Shown: positions 7,021 to 13,884 of the stretch, in pieces | Numbering within the stretch: the stretch's first letter is position 1 | Layout: each line of letters opens with the position of its first letter | Source: a virus | Strand: one strand, 5' to 3' | IMG/VR virus record: IMGVR_UViG_3300044837_000035 | Span: 1-21,553 of that record | Length of the DNA: 21,553 bases | Translations under genes and position numbers: made by a program | Notes under the pieces: generated by a model | Seen by the model: the letters and a program-made list of their open reading frames with translations, nothing else | Database searches by the model: none | Told to the model about the DNA's origin: nothing

Positions 7021-7292
7021 GCGGCGAGAAGCATCATGAATGCCTCCTCCTCTTCGTCTTCCACGGGATTCGCCTTTGCAGCGATAGCCAACCGCTTGCG
7101 CATTTTCCGTGAGGGCGGCTTGACGGGCAGCGCTTCAGAAGTGGCCACCGTGTACGCCGGGGCGTCTAGCTCGTCCCACTCGTCCCTCGTCTTGCGGCCG
7201 ATATGGCGAAAGCCACCGCCAGCATGCGCGGCAACGCTCCCAACTTGGAAGATGTTGTTCTGAAAGATGTTGCGTTGAAAAATGCCGCTCAT
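7017..7292 (-). CDS. Small protein with N-terminal IFQ repeats
   Basis: This 91-residue protein starts at ATG 7292 in an ATGA overlap. The opening MSGIFQRNIFQNNIFQVG contains three spaced IFQ units; runs of 'FQxNxFQ' at the N terminus are a recurring feature of small phage structural proteins and may pack as a beta solenoid or peptide clamp. The middle is unremarkable, and the C-terminal part is basic (SRKMRKRLAIAAK) followed by an acidic run (EDEEEEAF) and MMLLAA. No membrane helix. It belongs to the coupled gene string between the fibre-like gene and the scaffold, which suggests a minor head or fibre component; function is not known. Confidence 0.7.
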   Translation of the reverse strand: MSGIFQRNIFQNNIFQVGSVAAHAGGGFRHIGRKTRDEWDELDAPAYTVATSEALPVKPPSRKMRKRLAIAAKANPVEDEEEEAFMMLLAA

Positions 7293-7654
7293 GTGAGCAC
7301 CACTTGGGCCGGCAGCGCCTGAAGTTGCTGCGCCTCAAATGCCGGGGTGAGCGTAATCAATGCAGGCGCTGGAACTGGCGCAGCCGCCAAAGCAACCGCG
7401 AGATTGGCCTGTATGGCGGGCACATCGAGGACGGCTGAACACCAATCTATGGCGTTCTGCGCCGTGAGAGAGGCAAAGGGGATGAAGTTCTTCGCATCCG
7501 GTTGTCCCAGTGCGATGCTTCCCCCAACTGCGAAGGTATTGACGCCATCTGTAGCGGACAGCGTGTAGGGCACTTCTTTCACCACATTCACAAGCGCGCC
7601 GACTAATGGCCGCACGCGGAAGGGTGCAAAGGTCCAGGTGTAGGTAATGCTCAT
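7289..7654 (-). CDS. DUF7936-like small structural protein
   Basis: This protein has 121 residues and starts at ATG 7654, three bases after the upstream gene ends. The first half (ITYTWTFAPFRVRPLVG, VVKEVPYTLSATDGVNTF, IALGQPDAKNFIPFASLTAQ, AIDWC) matches the pattern I know from small phage proteins beginning 'ITYTWxI' with 'FIPYxxLT...VIGWV', which databases list as DUF7936. It looks like a beta-rich domain. The C-terminal third is Ala/Pro-rich and low complexity. Homologues usually accompany structural genes of podoviruses, so a minor virion or fibre-associated role is likely. The family name is from memory and needs a profile search. Confidence 0.72.
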   Translation of the reverse strand: MSITYTWTFAPFRVRPLVGALVNVVKEVPYTLSATDGVNTFAVGGSIALGQPDAKNFIPFASLTAQNAIDWCSAVLDVPAIQANLAVALAAAPVPAPALITLTPAFEAQQLQALPAQVVLT

Positions 7655-7657
7655 GGC

Positions 7658-8452
7658 CTACCCGATGAACCAGCCGGTGCCGTCGCAGTAGACTGGCACC
7701 TTGTTTGCGCCACCGCCGACGACAGCAGCGCCGATGCCGGCCGTCATGGTCTGCGTTGCATCCGTGACGAAGGCACGCGCGCCTCCCGCCGTTGCTGCGG
7801 CCGGCAAGTTGCTCACCGTTGTGGGGATGGTGGCCACCGTCGAAGCGGTAATTGGCGCGTCGGCGCTGTCATCAGCAAGACGGATGTTGACCGCCGTGCC
7901 ATTGCGTTTAATCGCCGGAAAGCTGGCAGTCGTTCCGCCCAATTGGAATTTGTTGAAATTCGTTCCGGCATTATTAAACCAGGTAAATATACCATCGCTT
8001 GGTGCCGAAAAACCGCCTCGAGTATTTGAAAGAACGTTAAATCCATCGCCGAATATCAGATTGCGTCCAGAGACAATGCTGCTACTCGACGGAGTGATAA
8101 AGCCGCCAGAGGCGGTCACATTGCCACTCGTACTGATGCTAAAAAGACTAGTGGTGCCGCTCGCGCCGCCAAGCAGATTGAAGAGGTTAGAGCCCCCGCC
8201 ATGCGCCGTGTCGGTGATCGCTATCTTGATGACATCGACCACGCCGCTCGTGTTGAGCGTGCCGGCCCAGCTCTCCATGGGCTGAGCGTTCGAGCCCGTG
8301 AGAGAATAGCCGGTCCCTACGAGCGACGAGGTGTTGGCAGTTCCTGGCACGGTGAGAGGGGCGGCAATCGTGTGGTCAGCATTCCACACATTCGCGCCCA
8401 CGTCCGACCCGTCGTCCGCGATCGCCGTCTGATGGGTATGCGTGACACTCAT
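7658..8452 (-). CDS. Fibre-like virion protein
   Basis: This is a 264-residue protein, start ATG 8452 in an ATGA overlap with the portal stop, with GGAG about 9 nt upstream. The N-terminal 30 residues (GSDVGANVWNADHTI) are typical of phage fibre proteins, the middle is Ser-, Thr-, Gly- and Asn-rich and beta-helix-like (TSGNVTASGGFITPSSSSIV), and the C terminus carries a classic fibre tail: NLPAAATAGGARAFVTDA, GGGANKVPVYCDG and TGWFIG. This end module is seen in many tail and head fibres, where it caps a trimeric stalk. Unlike the distal fibre gene at the left edge, it sits between portal and scaffold, so it may be a head fibre or short collar fibre. Receptor is not visible. Confidence 0.78.
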   Translation of the reverse strand: MSVTHTHQTAIADDGSDVGANVWNADHTIAAPLTVPGTANTSSLVGTGYSLTGSNAQPMESWAGTLNTSGVVDVIKIAITDTAHGGGSNLFNLLGGASGTTSLFSISTSGNVTASGGFITPSSSSIVSGRNLIFGDGFNVLSNTRGGFSAPSDGIFTWFNNAGTNFNKFQLGGTTASFPAIKRNGTAVNIRLADDSADAPITASTVATIPTTVSNLPAAATAGGARAFVTDATQTMTAGIGAAVVGGGANKVPVYCDGTGWFIG

Positions 8453-11019
8453 TTGGCGTGGCTCCTGGCCACTTTGCGAGCCCTATAGGTCTTGCCGCTG
8501 GGCCCCGTGATTTCGGACTCGGCCATGTGCGCATCGGCAAGCTTCTGAACCGCCTGGGCCATCTCCTGAATGGCACTCGTATGGGCCTTCGCGAGGTCCG
8601 CATGGCCCGCTGCGGCATGCTGATGAGCGGCGGCAAGCTGATTGATGGCATCGGTCTGGGCGGCCAGATGCTTGCCAGCGGCCTCGCTGTGCTGATTGAA
8701 CGTGCTGCCCAGCGTCTCGATGGGATCAGGGCCGTCCCCCTCGTCCTTGGCCTTGGCGAGATGTTTCTCGTGCTTCTGATTTGCGGCGAGAGTATGCAGT
8801 TGCAACTGGCGATCTTGCTCCTTGTGATAGGAGTCGGTCTCGATCTGCTTGTTCTTCAGTTCAAGCTCGCGAGCTTTCAGCTCAAGTTCCTGTTGTTTCA
8901 TCATGGCGTCGTGGGCCTGCTTGGCCTGGTCCGCTTTGCCTTTATTCTCGGCAGCGACAGCATCAGCGAACGCCTTCTGATGGTCCGCCTGCGCCTTCAT
9001 GGCATCGGCATGCGCCTTCGCGCCGGCGATCTGCGTGTCGTTCTGGCTCTTGGTGGCTTCAGCCTGCGCCTTCACGCTCTCCGCTTGTGCGCGCTGGCTT
9101 TCGGCTTGGAACTTCGCCATTGCGGCCTGCTGTTCAGGCGTCGGCAGTGGCGGGTTTTCGGCCATGTGCTGGACCTGCGCCACGACCTTCTCGGGCGGTT
9201 GGAAGAACATGCCCGGCGTTTTGTAGCCGATCGTCTCGGACGTCTTATGGACTAGGTTGGCGACATTCTCGGCTGTCACATACGGGCCGTTGGCCTGTCC
9301 CTGCTGCAGCACGATCAGCTTTTCCTGCGCCGCCGCGATCATCGCCAAGCCCTGCAGCGCCTGATCGCGCGTGCCGGCGCCGACATTCACCGTCAGCTCC
9401 AGATCGTCCGGCCATTTCGTCGGATCGACCGTGCCCATCGATTGGCCGTTCCAATACTGGATCGGACCCTTGGCAGCGCGCTTGATGGCGCGATAGACTA
9501 GGCGATAGAGCCGCTTGATCGCAGTTTCCGCCAGCGTCCGGGCGATCAGCTCGATTCGCTGTTGCGCGGCCCCCATCATCATATTCATGCCGCTGGCGGT
9601 CTTGTTCAGGCTGTCGGCGTCGAGGCCTTGGTTGTTCCTGATGACGCCCGTGCGGTTCTCGCGGACGGTTTGGAAGTACTCCAACGCCGACTGCGCGTTC
9701 TGCAGCACCGAGGGCACCTGCAGAAATGACACATGACTGTCGGCCGCCTTGGCGTTGGCTTTCAGCCTGATAGGTGAGCCAGGCGTCCAGTCGAGGAGGC
9801 TATCGAGGTTGACTTGGTCATCGACAATCGGGCGCGGCGTATTCACCGCGTACAGATTATTCAGCAAGCCGCGCGTGAGCACGGAGCCGATCTCCTGCAG
9901 GTCCTTCACCTGATCGAAGAGCGATCGCCCAATGATGGTATGGCTCATCAGGATGGGCGTCGCGAGCGCGATGGAGGCCGGCCCCTCCCATTCCTTCACC
10001 TCGATCAAGCCCGTGGTATCACCCCGCGAGTGGGCATAGACCACACGGTACATCTTCGACTTGCCGTCGTCCTTCGGCGCCCAGCGCGCATAGGCCACGA
10101 TCACCCACAGGGTGCGCTCGCTGTCGCTGGTCTCGTTGCGCACGGGTTCGCTGACGATGCCAGCCGCGTTGCGCTGCGTCTCCTCCGGGGAGATCGGGCG
10201 ATCGGACTTGAGAAGCTCTACGTCCTCCCACTCCATGCCGAGCTCCACCAGCTCGGACGCCGAGACCTTCTTGCGGAAGCCGAGATAGCTGGCCTTGTCC
10301 TGATCGCGGGCAGTGGGCGTGAAGAGGATATCTTCGGACGCGATATTGTCAGCAATGACCAGCTTTCGCTTCTGCGTCGCCGTGATGGTGCCGGAGAAGG
10401 TCGCGGGCGGTTCCTCCTGCGGGACAGGCTGCCCAGATTGCGGATCAATCTGCAGCGGCGCTGGCGGCGGCGGAGGGTCGGGAGTCAGATCCTCAACAAG
10501 TTCGGCGCCCACCAGATCGGCCCGCTTTACCAGCACGTCGATGGCATCCTGCGGCAGGCCATTGATCGGGAAGTCCTTGGTCTCCTCGATCTCCTCAACG
10601 TCAACCGTTGCACCGCTCAGGCGGTACATCAGGGCGTCCTTGATGAACCAATAGAGGATGCGATAGCCGTCGTTTTTGACCATCAGGACATGCGGGACGT
10701 ACTCATCAGCCTCCTCTACCGCTTGCTCCTGGCCCGGCCCGGTGGGCGAGAACTCGACGCTGGATTCACTGCCGGCAAACACCCGCATCATCGATGGCAT
10801 GATGCTTTCGATGGTGTCGGCAAACTCCGAGGTCACGACCCTTGACGAGCCTTCCTGCTCGTCGCCGTAGGGCTCGCGGTCGTAGTAATCGAGCGAGTCC
10901 GACCGATGTCCCATCAACTCCGAATCTTGGAAGTTGGACGCAGCCATTTCCTCCTTGCGGAGGATCTTGAGTAGGTCTTCCTTCTGCTTGTCGGACAGGT
11001 TGTCGGTGAGGTCAGCCAT
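8449..11019 (-). CDS. Portal protein with very long C-terminal coiled coil
   Basis: This 856-residue protein is the largest in the window and forms the ring through which DNA enters and leaves the head. An N-terminal acidic helical segment with DYYDREPYGDEQEGSS (about 44-59) and RVVTSEFADTIESIMPSMMR (60-79) is followed by a Pro-rich loop (about 180-205), the core with FRKKVSASELVELG, and a conserved region GLDADSLNKTASGMNMMM (465-482) then AAQQRIELIARTLAETAIKRL, a hallmark of podovirus portals. Residues about 625-835 form an extraordinary Ala/Gln/Lys/Glu/His coiled coil (KAQAEATKSQND, ADAMKAQADHQKAF, KQQELELKARELELKNKQIE), longer than the barrel of most portals. The C terminus is GKTYRARKVARSH. 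The start follows GGGGG with a short spacer and overlaps the upstream stop by 8 nt. The gene encodes the portal with high confidence; the coil may be a long DNA-channel barrel. Confidence 0.9.
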   Translation of the reverse strand: MADLTDNLSDKQKEDLLKILRKEEMAASNFQDSELMGHRSDSLDYYDREPYGDEQEGSSRVVTSEFADTIESIMPSMMRVFAGSESSVEFSPTGPGQEQAVEEADEYVPHVLMVKNDGYRILYWFIKDALMYRLSGATVDVEEIEETKDFPINGLPQDAIDVLVKRADLVGAELVEDLTPDPPPPPAPLQIDPQSGQPVPQEEPPATFSGTITATQKRKLVIADNIASEDILFTPTARDQDKASYLGFRKKVSASELVELGMEWEDVELLKSDRPISPEETQRNAAGIVSEPVRNETSDSERTLWVIVAYARWAPKDDGKSKMYRVVYAHSRGDTTGLIEVKEWEGPASIALATPILMSHTIIGRSLFDQVKDLQEIGSVLTRGLLNNLYAVNTPRPIVDDQVNLDSLLDWTPGSPIRLKANAKAADSHVSFLQVPSVLQNAQSALEYFQTVRENRTGVIRNNQGLDADSLNKTASGMNMMMGAAQQRIELIARTLAETAIKRLYRLVYRAIKRAAKGPIQYWNGQSMGTVDPTKWPDDLELTVNVGAGTRDQALQGLAMIAAAQEKLIVLQQGQANGPYVTAENVANLVHKTSETIGYKTPGMFFQPPEKVVAQVQHMAENPPLPTPEQQAAMAKFQAESQRAQAESVKAQAEATKSQNDTQIAGAKAHADAMKAQADHQKAFADAVAAENKGKADQAKQAHDAMMKQQELELKARELELKNKQIETDSYHKEQDRQLQLHTLAANQKHEKHLAKAKDEGDGPDPIETLGSTFNQHSEAAGKHLAAQTDAINQLAAAHQHAAAGHADLAKAHTSAIQEMAQAVQKLADAHMAESEITGPSGKTYRARKVARSHAK

Positions 11020-11203
11020 TGGGCACCCCCATGACTTGCTCAGGCCACGGAGTGACGATTACCTGCATTCCAGCCTCAAGGCATAGGCGCACACCCTTCA
11101 GCACATCTTCTATCGTCTTATGCGAACTGACCGACGCGTTTCGCGTGTAGTAGTCGAAGTGTTGGTGGTACATAGAACCACGCACGACATACTGCTCAGC
11201 CAT
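11012..11203 (-). CDS. Small protein upstream of the portal
   Basis: A 63-residue protein running from ATG 11203 to a stop that overlaps the portal start by 8 nt. The sequence (MAEQYVVRGSMYHQHFDYY, then a helix TIEDVLKGVRLCLEAGMQ and a strand VIVTPWPEQV) looks like one small alpha/beta domain with several His and Tyr residues. No known family. Its start region repeats the exact 12-bp TCAGCCATTGGG (plus strand) that also covers the portal start, so the two starts may come from a small duplication. Function unknown. Confidence 0.7.
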   Translation of the reverse strand: MAEQYVVRGSMYHQHFDYYTRNASVSSHKTIEDVLKGVRLCLEAGMQVIVTPWPEQVMGVPNG

Positions 11204-11384
11204 TGGGACGCCAGACCTCGGGCAGGTACTTGGTGCCCTTCTCGACCTCGCGCGTGGGCTTCGTCATCAGCGGCAGGCAGACGATGGGGCGATTAATGGG
11301 GCGAAGGCACCGGCCCACGCACGACGTCAAGCAGTGGCATTCAGGCCCTTCGCGAGTGATGCGGAACGGATTGTAAGAGATCAC
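11196..11384 (-). CDS. Small cysteine-rich protein
   Basis: The gene starts with GTG 11384, which overlaps the preceding stop (GTGA) and has GGGGA seven bases before it. It encodes 62 residues; the longer frame upstream runs through the preceding gene and is a shadow. Cysteines are clustered: CHCLTSCVGRC near residues 17-27, plus one Cys at about 36. CxC ... CxxxC arrangements can bind zinc or an iron-sulfur cluster. The rest is basic with Pro and Arg (RPINRPIVCLPLMTKPTREV). Its ATG-containing end overlaps the next gene by 8 nt. No family recognised. Confidence 0.6.
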   Translation of the reverse strand: MISYNPFRITREGPECHCLTSCVGRCLRPINRPIVCLPLMTKPTREVEKGTKYLPEVWRPNG

Positions 11385-11593
11385 GGCTCCATCCCCACCT
11401 TGTCGTCCAAGAGCTGGTCGACGATGCCGAGGTCGGACGCGGTCATGGGCTCGCGAACATGGAAGCGGCCCTTTACGTACTGAAGGGCTCGTGCAGTCTG
11501 GTTTAGTTGGTTCTGCGCCTGCTCCTGAGCCCAACTGGGCAGCCCAACTGCGCTACTGCTCATGCTCTGGTCGCTGGGGATTCCGAAGATCAT
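11381..11593 (-). CDS. Small protein between the glycosyltransferase-like gene and the cysteine-rich gene
   Basis: This 70-residue protein begins at ATG 11593, overlapping the preceding stop as ATGA, and ends in a GTGA overlap. It has a Ser/Gln-rich first half (SDQSMSSSAVGLPSWAQ, then EQAQNQLNQTARALQYVKGR) and a more ordered second half (REPMTASDLGIVDQLLDDKV). It may form a helical hairpin. No motif, membrane segment or signal peptide is visible and I do not recognise a family. It is kept because it is tied to neighbours on both sides. Confidence 0.68.
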   Translation of the reverse strand: MIFGIPSDQSMSSSAVGLPSWAQEQAQNQLNQTARALQYVKGRFHVREPMTASDLGIVDQLLDDKVGMEP

Positions 11594-12828
11594 CGCATCA
11601 CCTCGGGCAGCGCCGCAGCGCGGGCAAAGCGTGAACTGTATTTCTGCCTCATCCAGGCAAGCCCAACGCTGTCCTGCGTCGCGTTCAGCCCCTCTACGAT
11701 CTGGCCAAACTGGCGCTTGATCTCCTCGTCCGTCAGGAAACTCGCCTTCGGCTTGATCGGCACCAGCGACGGCCGGCTGAAGTACGGCATGTATTCGCCC
11801 GTGAACGAGCTCGATCCCCAGAAATTCATGGCGAAGTCTTTGAAGGCCACATAGGGGCGATTGGCCGGCTTCTCGGCGTCGCTGAACTCGATGAACGTCA
11901 TCTCGTCTTCAACGGTCGGCACGTAGAAATCGCCCGGCACATACTCAGGCAGGAGCGTGTCCATCGTGGAGGTGAAGGCGATCGGCGAGTCGAGGCACAG
12001 GCCGGGCGATAGCCAAGCGGCATTCACATGGCTGGAATAGACGTGGACCGCGTCCTTGCCCTGCCACCACAGGCGATGGCTGCACGGCAGCTTGTCGGGC
12101 CACTTCGCCGCGTTCATCGAGTGCAACTGGCATTGCGGGTGCATATGCCGGTAAGCCATGTCGCCCAAGTCGCGATCGGGGATGGCCAGCGCGCCCGACT
12201 CGGTGCGGTATTTCTCAATCTCAGGCCCAACGCCATCGAGCGTGGCATTCAGGCTCATCTGCGTGACGGCGTCGTGCTCTTTGCCCAGCCGCAGCAGGTT
12301 CTCGAAGTAACGCACGCCGTATAGGTGATCGGGCTGCAGCATGTGGAAGCCCATGCCGGCCCTGCCCGCCATGTGCGTGAGCACGTTCCCAACCACGCCC
12401 AGCGTCCGGAAGCGTGAGCTGTAATCGCCCCGAGCCAGCATCCCCATCACGTCATCGGGAATAGGGCGGAAGATCACCTCGATACCACCGCGGCGCACCC
12501 AAGCGGTGAGCCTGTGCAGGTAGGGCTTGGCATCGCGCTCGTGGTAGATCACCAGCCGGCATCGGTCCTTCAAGGCGGCCAAATTGGCCGGCGCCATCAG
12601 CGTTGGGATGGTGTAGGCGGCAAAGCGGTCGATGTAGTCCATGCCCCAGACAGGGCAGCCCATCAGGACGCCGTCGCCCTTCGCGCCGGGATGGCCGTAC
12701 AAGTCCTCGTGCTCGGCATCAAACCAAGGCTGCATCAGCCCAGGGATGTCGCCATAGAGGTCGTGCGCATCGATGGCGTTATCCAACGTGTTCGGATTTA
12801 CTTGCCGGGTGACGCGTCTGGGAGGCAT
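11590..12828 (-). CDS. Glycosyltransferase-like protein
   Basis: This protein has 412 residues, starting at ATG 12828 in a TGATG overlap with the small upstream gene (an in-frame GTG lies one codon before). The early segment MGCPVWGMDYIDRFAAYTIP (56-75) then TLMAPANLAALKDRCRLVIY (76-95) is the pattern of bacterial proteins with a Rossmann-like sugar-nucleotide-binding domain ('GxxxWGxxYIDxFxxYxLPSLLAPxNLPAL'). Around 160-181, HMLQPDHLYGVRYFENLL resembles the 'PDHVYSDG'-type donor/metal-binding loop of such enzymes. The rest is aromatic- and His-rich, typical of glycan-acting proteins. The likely role is transfer of a sugar to a polysaccharide or protein, acceptor unknown. It is two genes downstream of a TylF-type O-methyltransferase, so the pair may make a methylated glycan. 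Assignment is by motif memory and moderate only. Confidence 0.5.
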   Translation of the reverse strand: MPPRRVTRQVNPNTLDNAIDAHDLYGDIPGLMQPWFDAEHEDLYGHPGAKGDGVLMGCPVWGMDYIDRFAAYTIPTLMAPANLAALKDRCRLVIYHERDAKPYLHRLTAWVRRGGIEVIFRPIPDDVMGMLARGDYSSRFRTLGVVGNVLTHMAGRAGMGFHMLQPDHLYGVRYFENLLRLGKEHDAVTQMSLNATLDGVGPEIEKYRTESGALAIPDRDLGDMAYRHMHPQCQLHSMNAAKWPDKLPCSHRLWWQGKDAVHVYSSHVNAAWLSPGLCLDSPIAFTSTMDTLLPEYVPGDFYVPTVEDEMTFIEFSDAEKPANRPYVAFKDFAMNFWGSSSFTGEYMPYFSRPSLVPIKPKASFLTDEEIKRQFGQIVEGLNATQDSVGLAWMRQKYSSRFARAAALPEVMR

Positions 12829-12989
12829 CACGCGGCATCCTTGGCGAGGTCGTCCGCGACCTGAAGGCAGAACTGCACATGCTTTAGGATGGCCGCGCGT
12901 TTCTCTTCGTCATATCGGGAGAGATTGAATGCAATATATCTGGCCAGCGAGACCATCTCCGGAGTGAATGCGCCATTCCAATCGGCCAT
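12828..12989 (-). CDS. Very small helical protein
   Basis: The gene encodes 53 residues from ATG 12989, which follows a strong ribosome-binding site (GGGAGG, 7-nt spacer) and overlaps the upstream stop as TGATG; its TGA overlaps the next ATG (12828) the same way. The protein (MADWNGAFTPEMVSLARYIA, then FNLSRYDEEKRAAILKHVQF) is one long amphipathic helix or helix pair with no motif I recognise. The tight fit between the methyltransferase and glycosyltransferase-like genes suggests that it may help one of them, as inference. Confidence 0.65.
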   Translation of the reverse strand: MADWNGAFTPEMVSLARYIAFNLSRYDEEKRAAILKHVQFCLQVADDLAKDAA

Positions 12990-13702
12990 CACGCGGCCTC
13001 CCTATCGATCACGTGCGGAGCTTCCTTGATCATCCATGCGCCGTGGCTGCCGGGCGCAGAGCGGATCTTCCAAGGCAGCGCCTTCTTGGTCAGATAGGCG
13101 TGCGTGGCCAGCCTGCAGCCTTCCCAGGCGTCGTAGTCGTCGATGATGATGGGAGCGCCGACCGAGCAGAGCGGTTCAAGCTCGCGATAGACGCACATGC
13201 AGGGGTCGTACCAGTCGCAATCAACACGCAGGACGGCGATAGCTTCGGGCTTATGCTTGGGCAGCGTGTCGGCCAGCCAGCCCGGAATGACGATGACGTG
13301 GTCCTTGAGGTCCAACGTTCGGATGTTCTCGCGGACTTGGATGTGATCAGCGGTAACGAAGTTGGTCCCGTCCGGGTCAGCCTCACCATCGGCCGTCATC
13401 TTCTGCGCGCGCTCCATCCACCAGCGAGCGTGGTAGCCATCCTCCGGACTGGGCGGCGACATGCCCTGGAACGAGTCGTACATCCACACAGGACGCTGGA
13501 TCGCGCCGTACTGGTAGCGCTGGGCCAGAAGCATGGCGAAGCTGCAGCCGCCCATCCATGTCCCGCACTCCACGAGGTCGCCGGGAATGCCCGCATTGAT
13601 GGCCTCCAGCGTCAGCTCAATCGTGGTCGCCAAGCCGTCATCGGGCACCATGGTATAGGGCCGCACTTCCGCGATGACTTGGGGGATCAGGTCGAAGGCC
13701 AT
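12989..13702 (-). CDS. TylF/MycF-like S-adenosylmethionine-dependent O-methyltransferase
   Basis: This 237-residue enzyme matches the TylF/MycF (macrocin O-methyltransferase) family, which methylates sugar hydroxyls in glycosylated metabolites and polysaccharides. The SAM-binding motif GDLVECGTWMGGCS (41-54) follows an N-terminal helix (GLATTIELTLEAINAGIPGD) typical of the family. Further motifs are YDSFQGM (75-81), VLRVDCDWYD (157-166) and IIIDDYDAWEGCR (185-197), the last two supplying the divalent-metal and catalytic acidic residues. Length is usual for the family. The ATG 13702 overlaps the upstream TGA as TGATG. It sits between terminase and portal genes, an unusual place, two genes before a glycosyltransferase-like protein. 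Substrate is not identifiable from sequence: a virion glycan, a host surface sugar or a small molecule are all possible. Confidence 0.85.
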   Translation of the reverse strand: MAFDLIPQVIAEVRPYTMVPDDGLATTIELTLEAINAGIPGDLVECGTWMGGCSFAMLLAQRYQYGAIQRPVWMYDSFQGMSPPSPEDGYHARWWMERAQKMTADGEADPDGTNFVTADHIQVRENIRTLDLKDHVIVIPGWLADTLPKHKPEAIAVLRVDCDWYDPCMCVYRELEPLCSVGAPIIIDDYDAWEGCRLATHAYLTKKALPWKIRSAPGSHGAWMIKEAPHVIDREAA

Positions 13703-13884
13703 CAGCCTGCTGCCCCCAACCAGAAGGCGTATGGCGCATCATTCTTACTTTCGTCCGACGTGCGCGCGAAACGATCTTGCGAATCGCGGAAACTTACGCA
13801 GCTTGCGCATTGGCAATCATAAGGCGCGAACACGATGCCACCTTCCATTTCGTAGCCGCGATCGGTGATTCGATACCGCATCAT
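13702..13884 (-). CDS. Small cysteine-motif protein following the terminase
   Basis: A 60-residue protein starting at ATG 13884, overlapping the terminase TGA (ATGA), and ending as TGATG with the methyltransferase start. It holds a DCQCASC motif at residues about 23-29, with basic and acidic residues around it (RYRITDRGYEMEGGIVF before; FRDSQDRFARTSDESKND after). CxCxxC can bind metal or form disulfides. No known family. Homologues sometimes sit just after phage terminase genes. Confidence 0.65.
   Translation of the reverse strand: MMRYRITDRGYEMEGGIVFAPYDCQCASCVSFRDSQDRFARTSDESKNDAPYAFWLGAAG

Noticed and set aside
9814-10845. Plus-strand open frame of 343 codons
   Set aside because: It is antisense to the conserved portal core and has no family-like sequence; a GC-rich shadow.
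11385-11534. Upstream extension of the 62-residue cysteine-rich gene
   Set aside because: It is a shadow of the 70-residue gene; the GTG at 11384 has a ribosome-binding site and a stop overlap.
12968-13822. Plus-strand open frame of 284 codons
   Set aside because: It runs antisense across the methyltransferase gene, whose motifs are complete.
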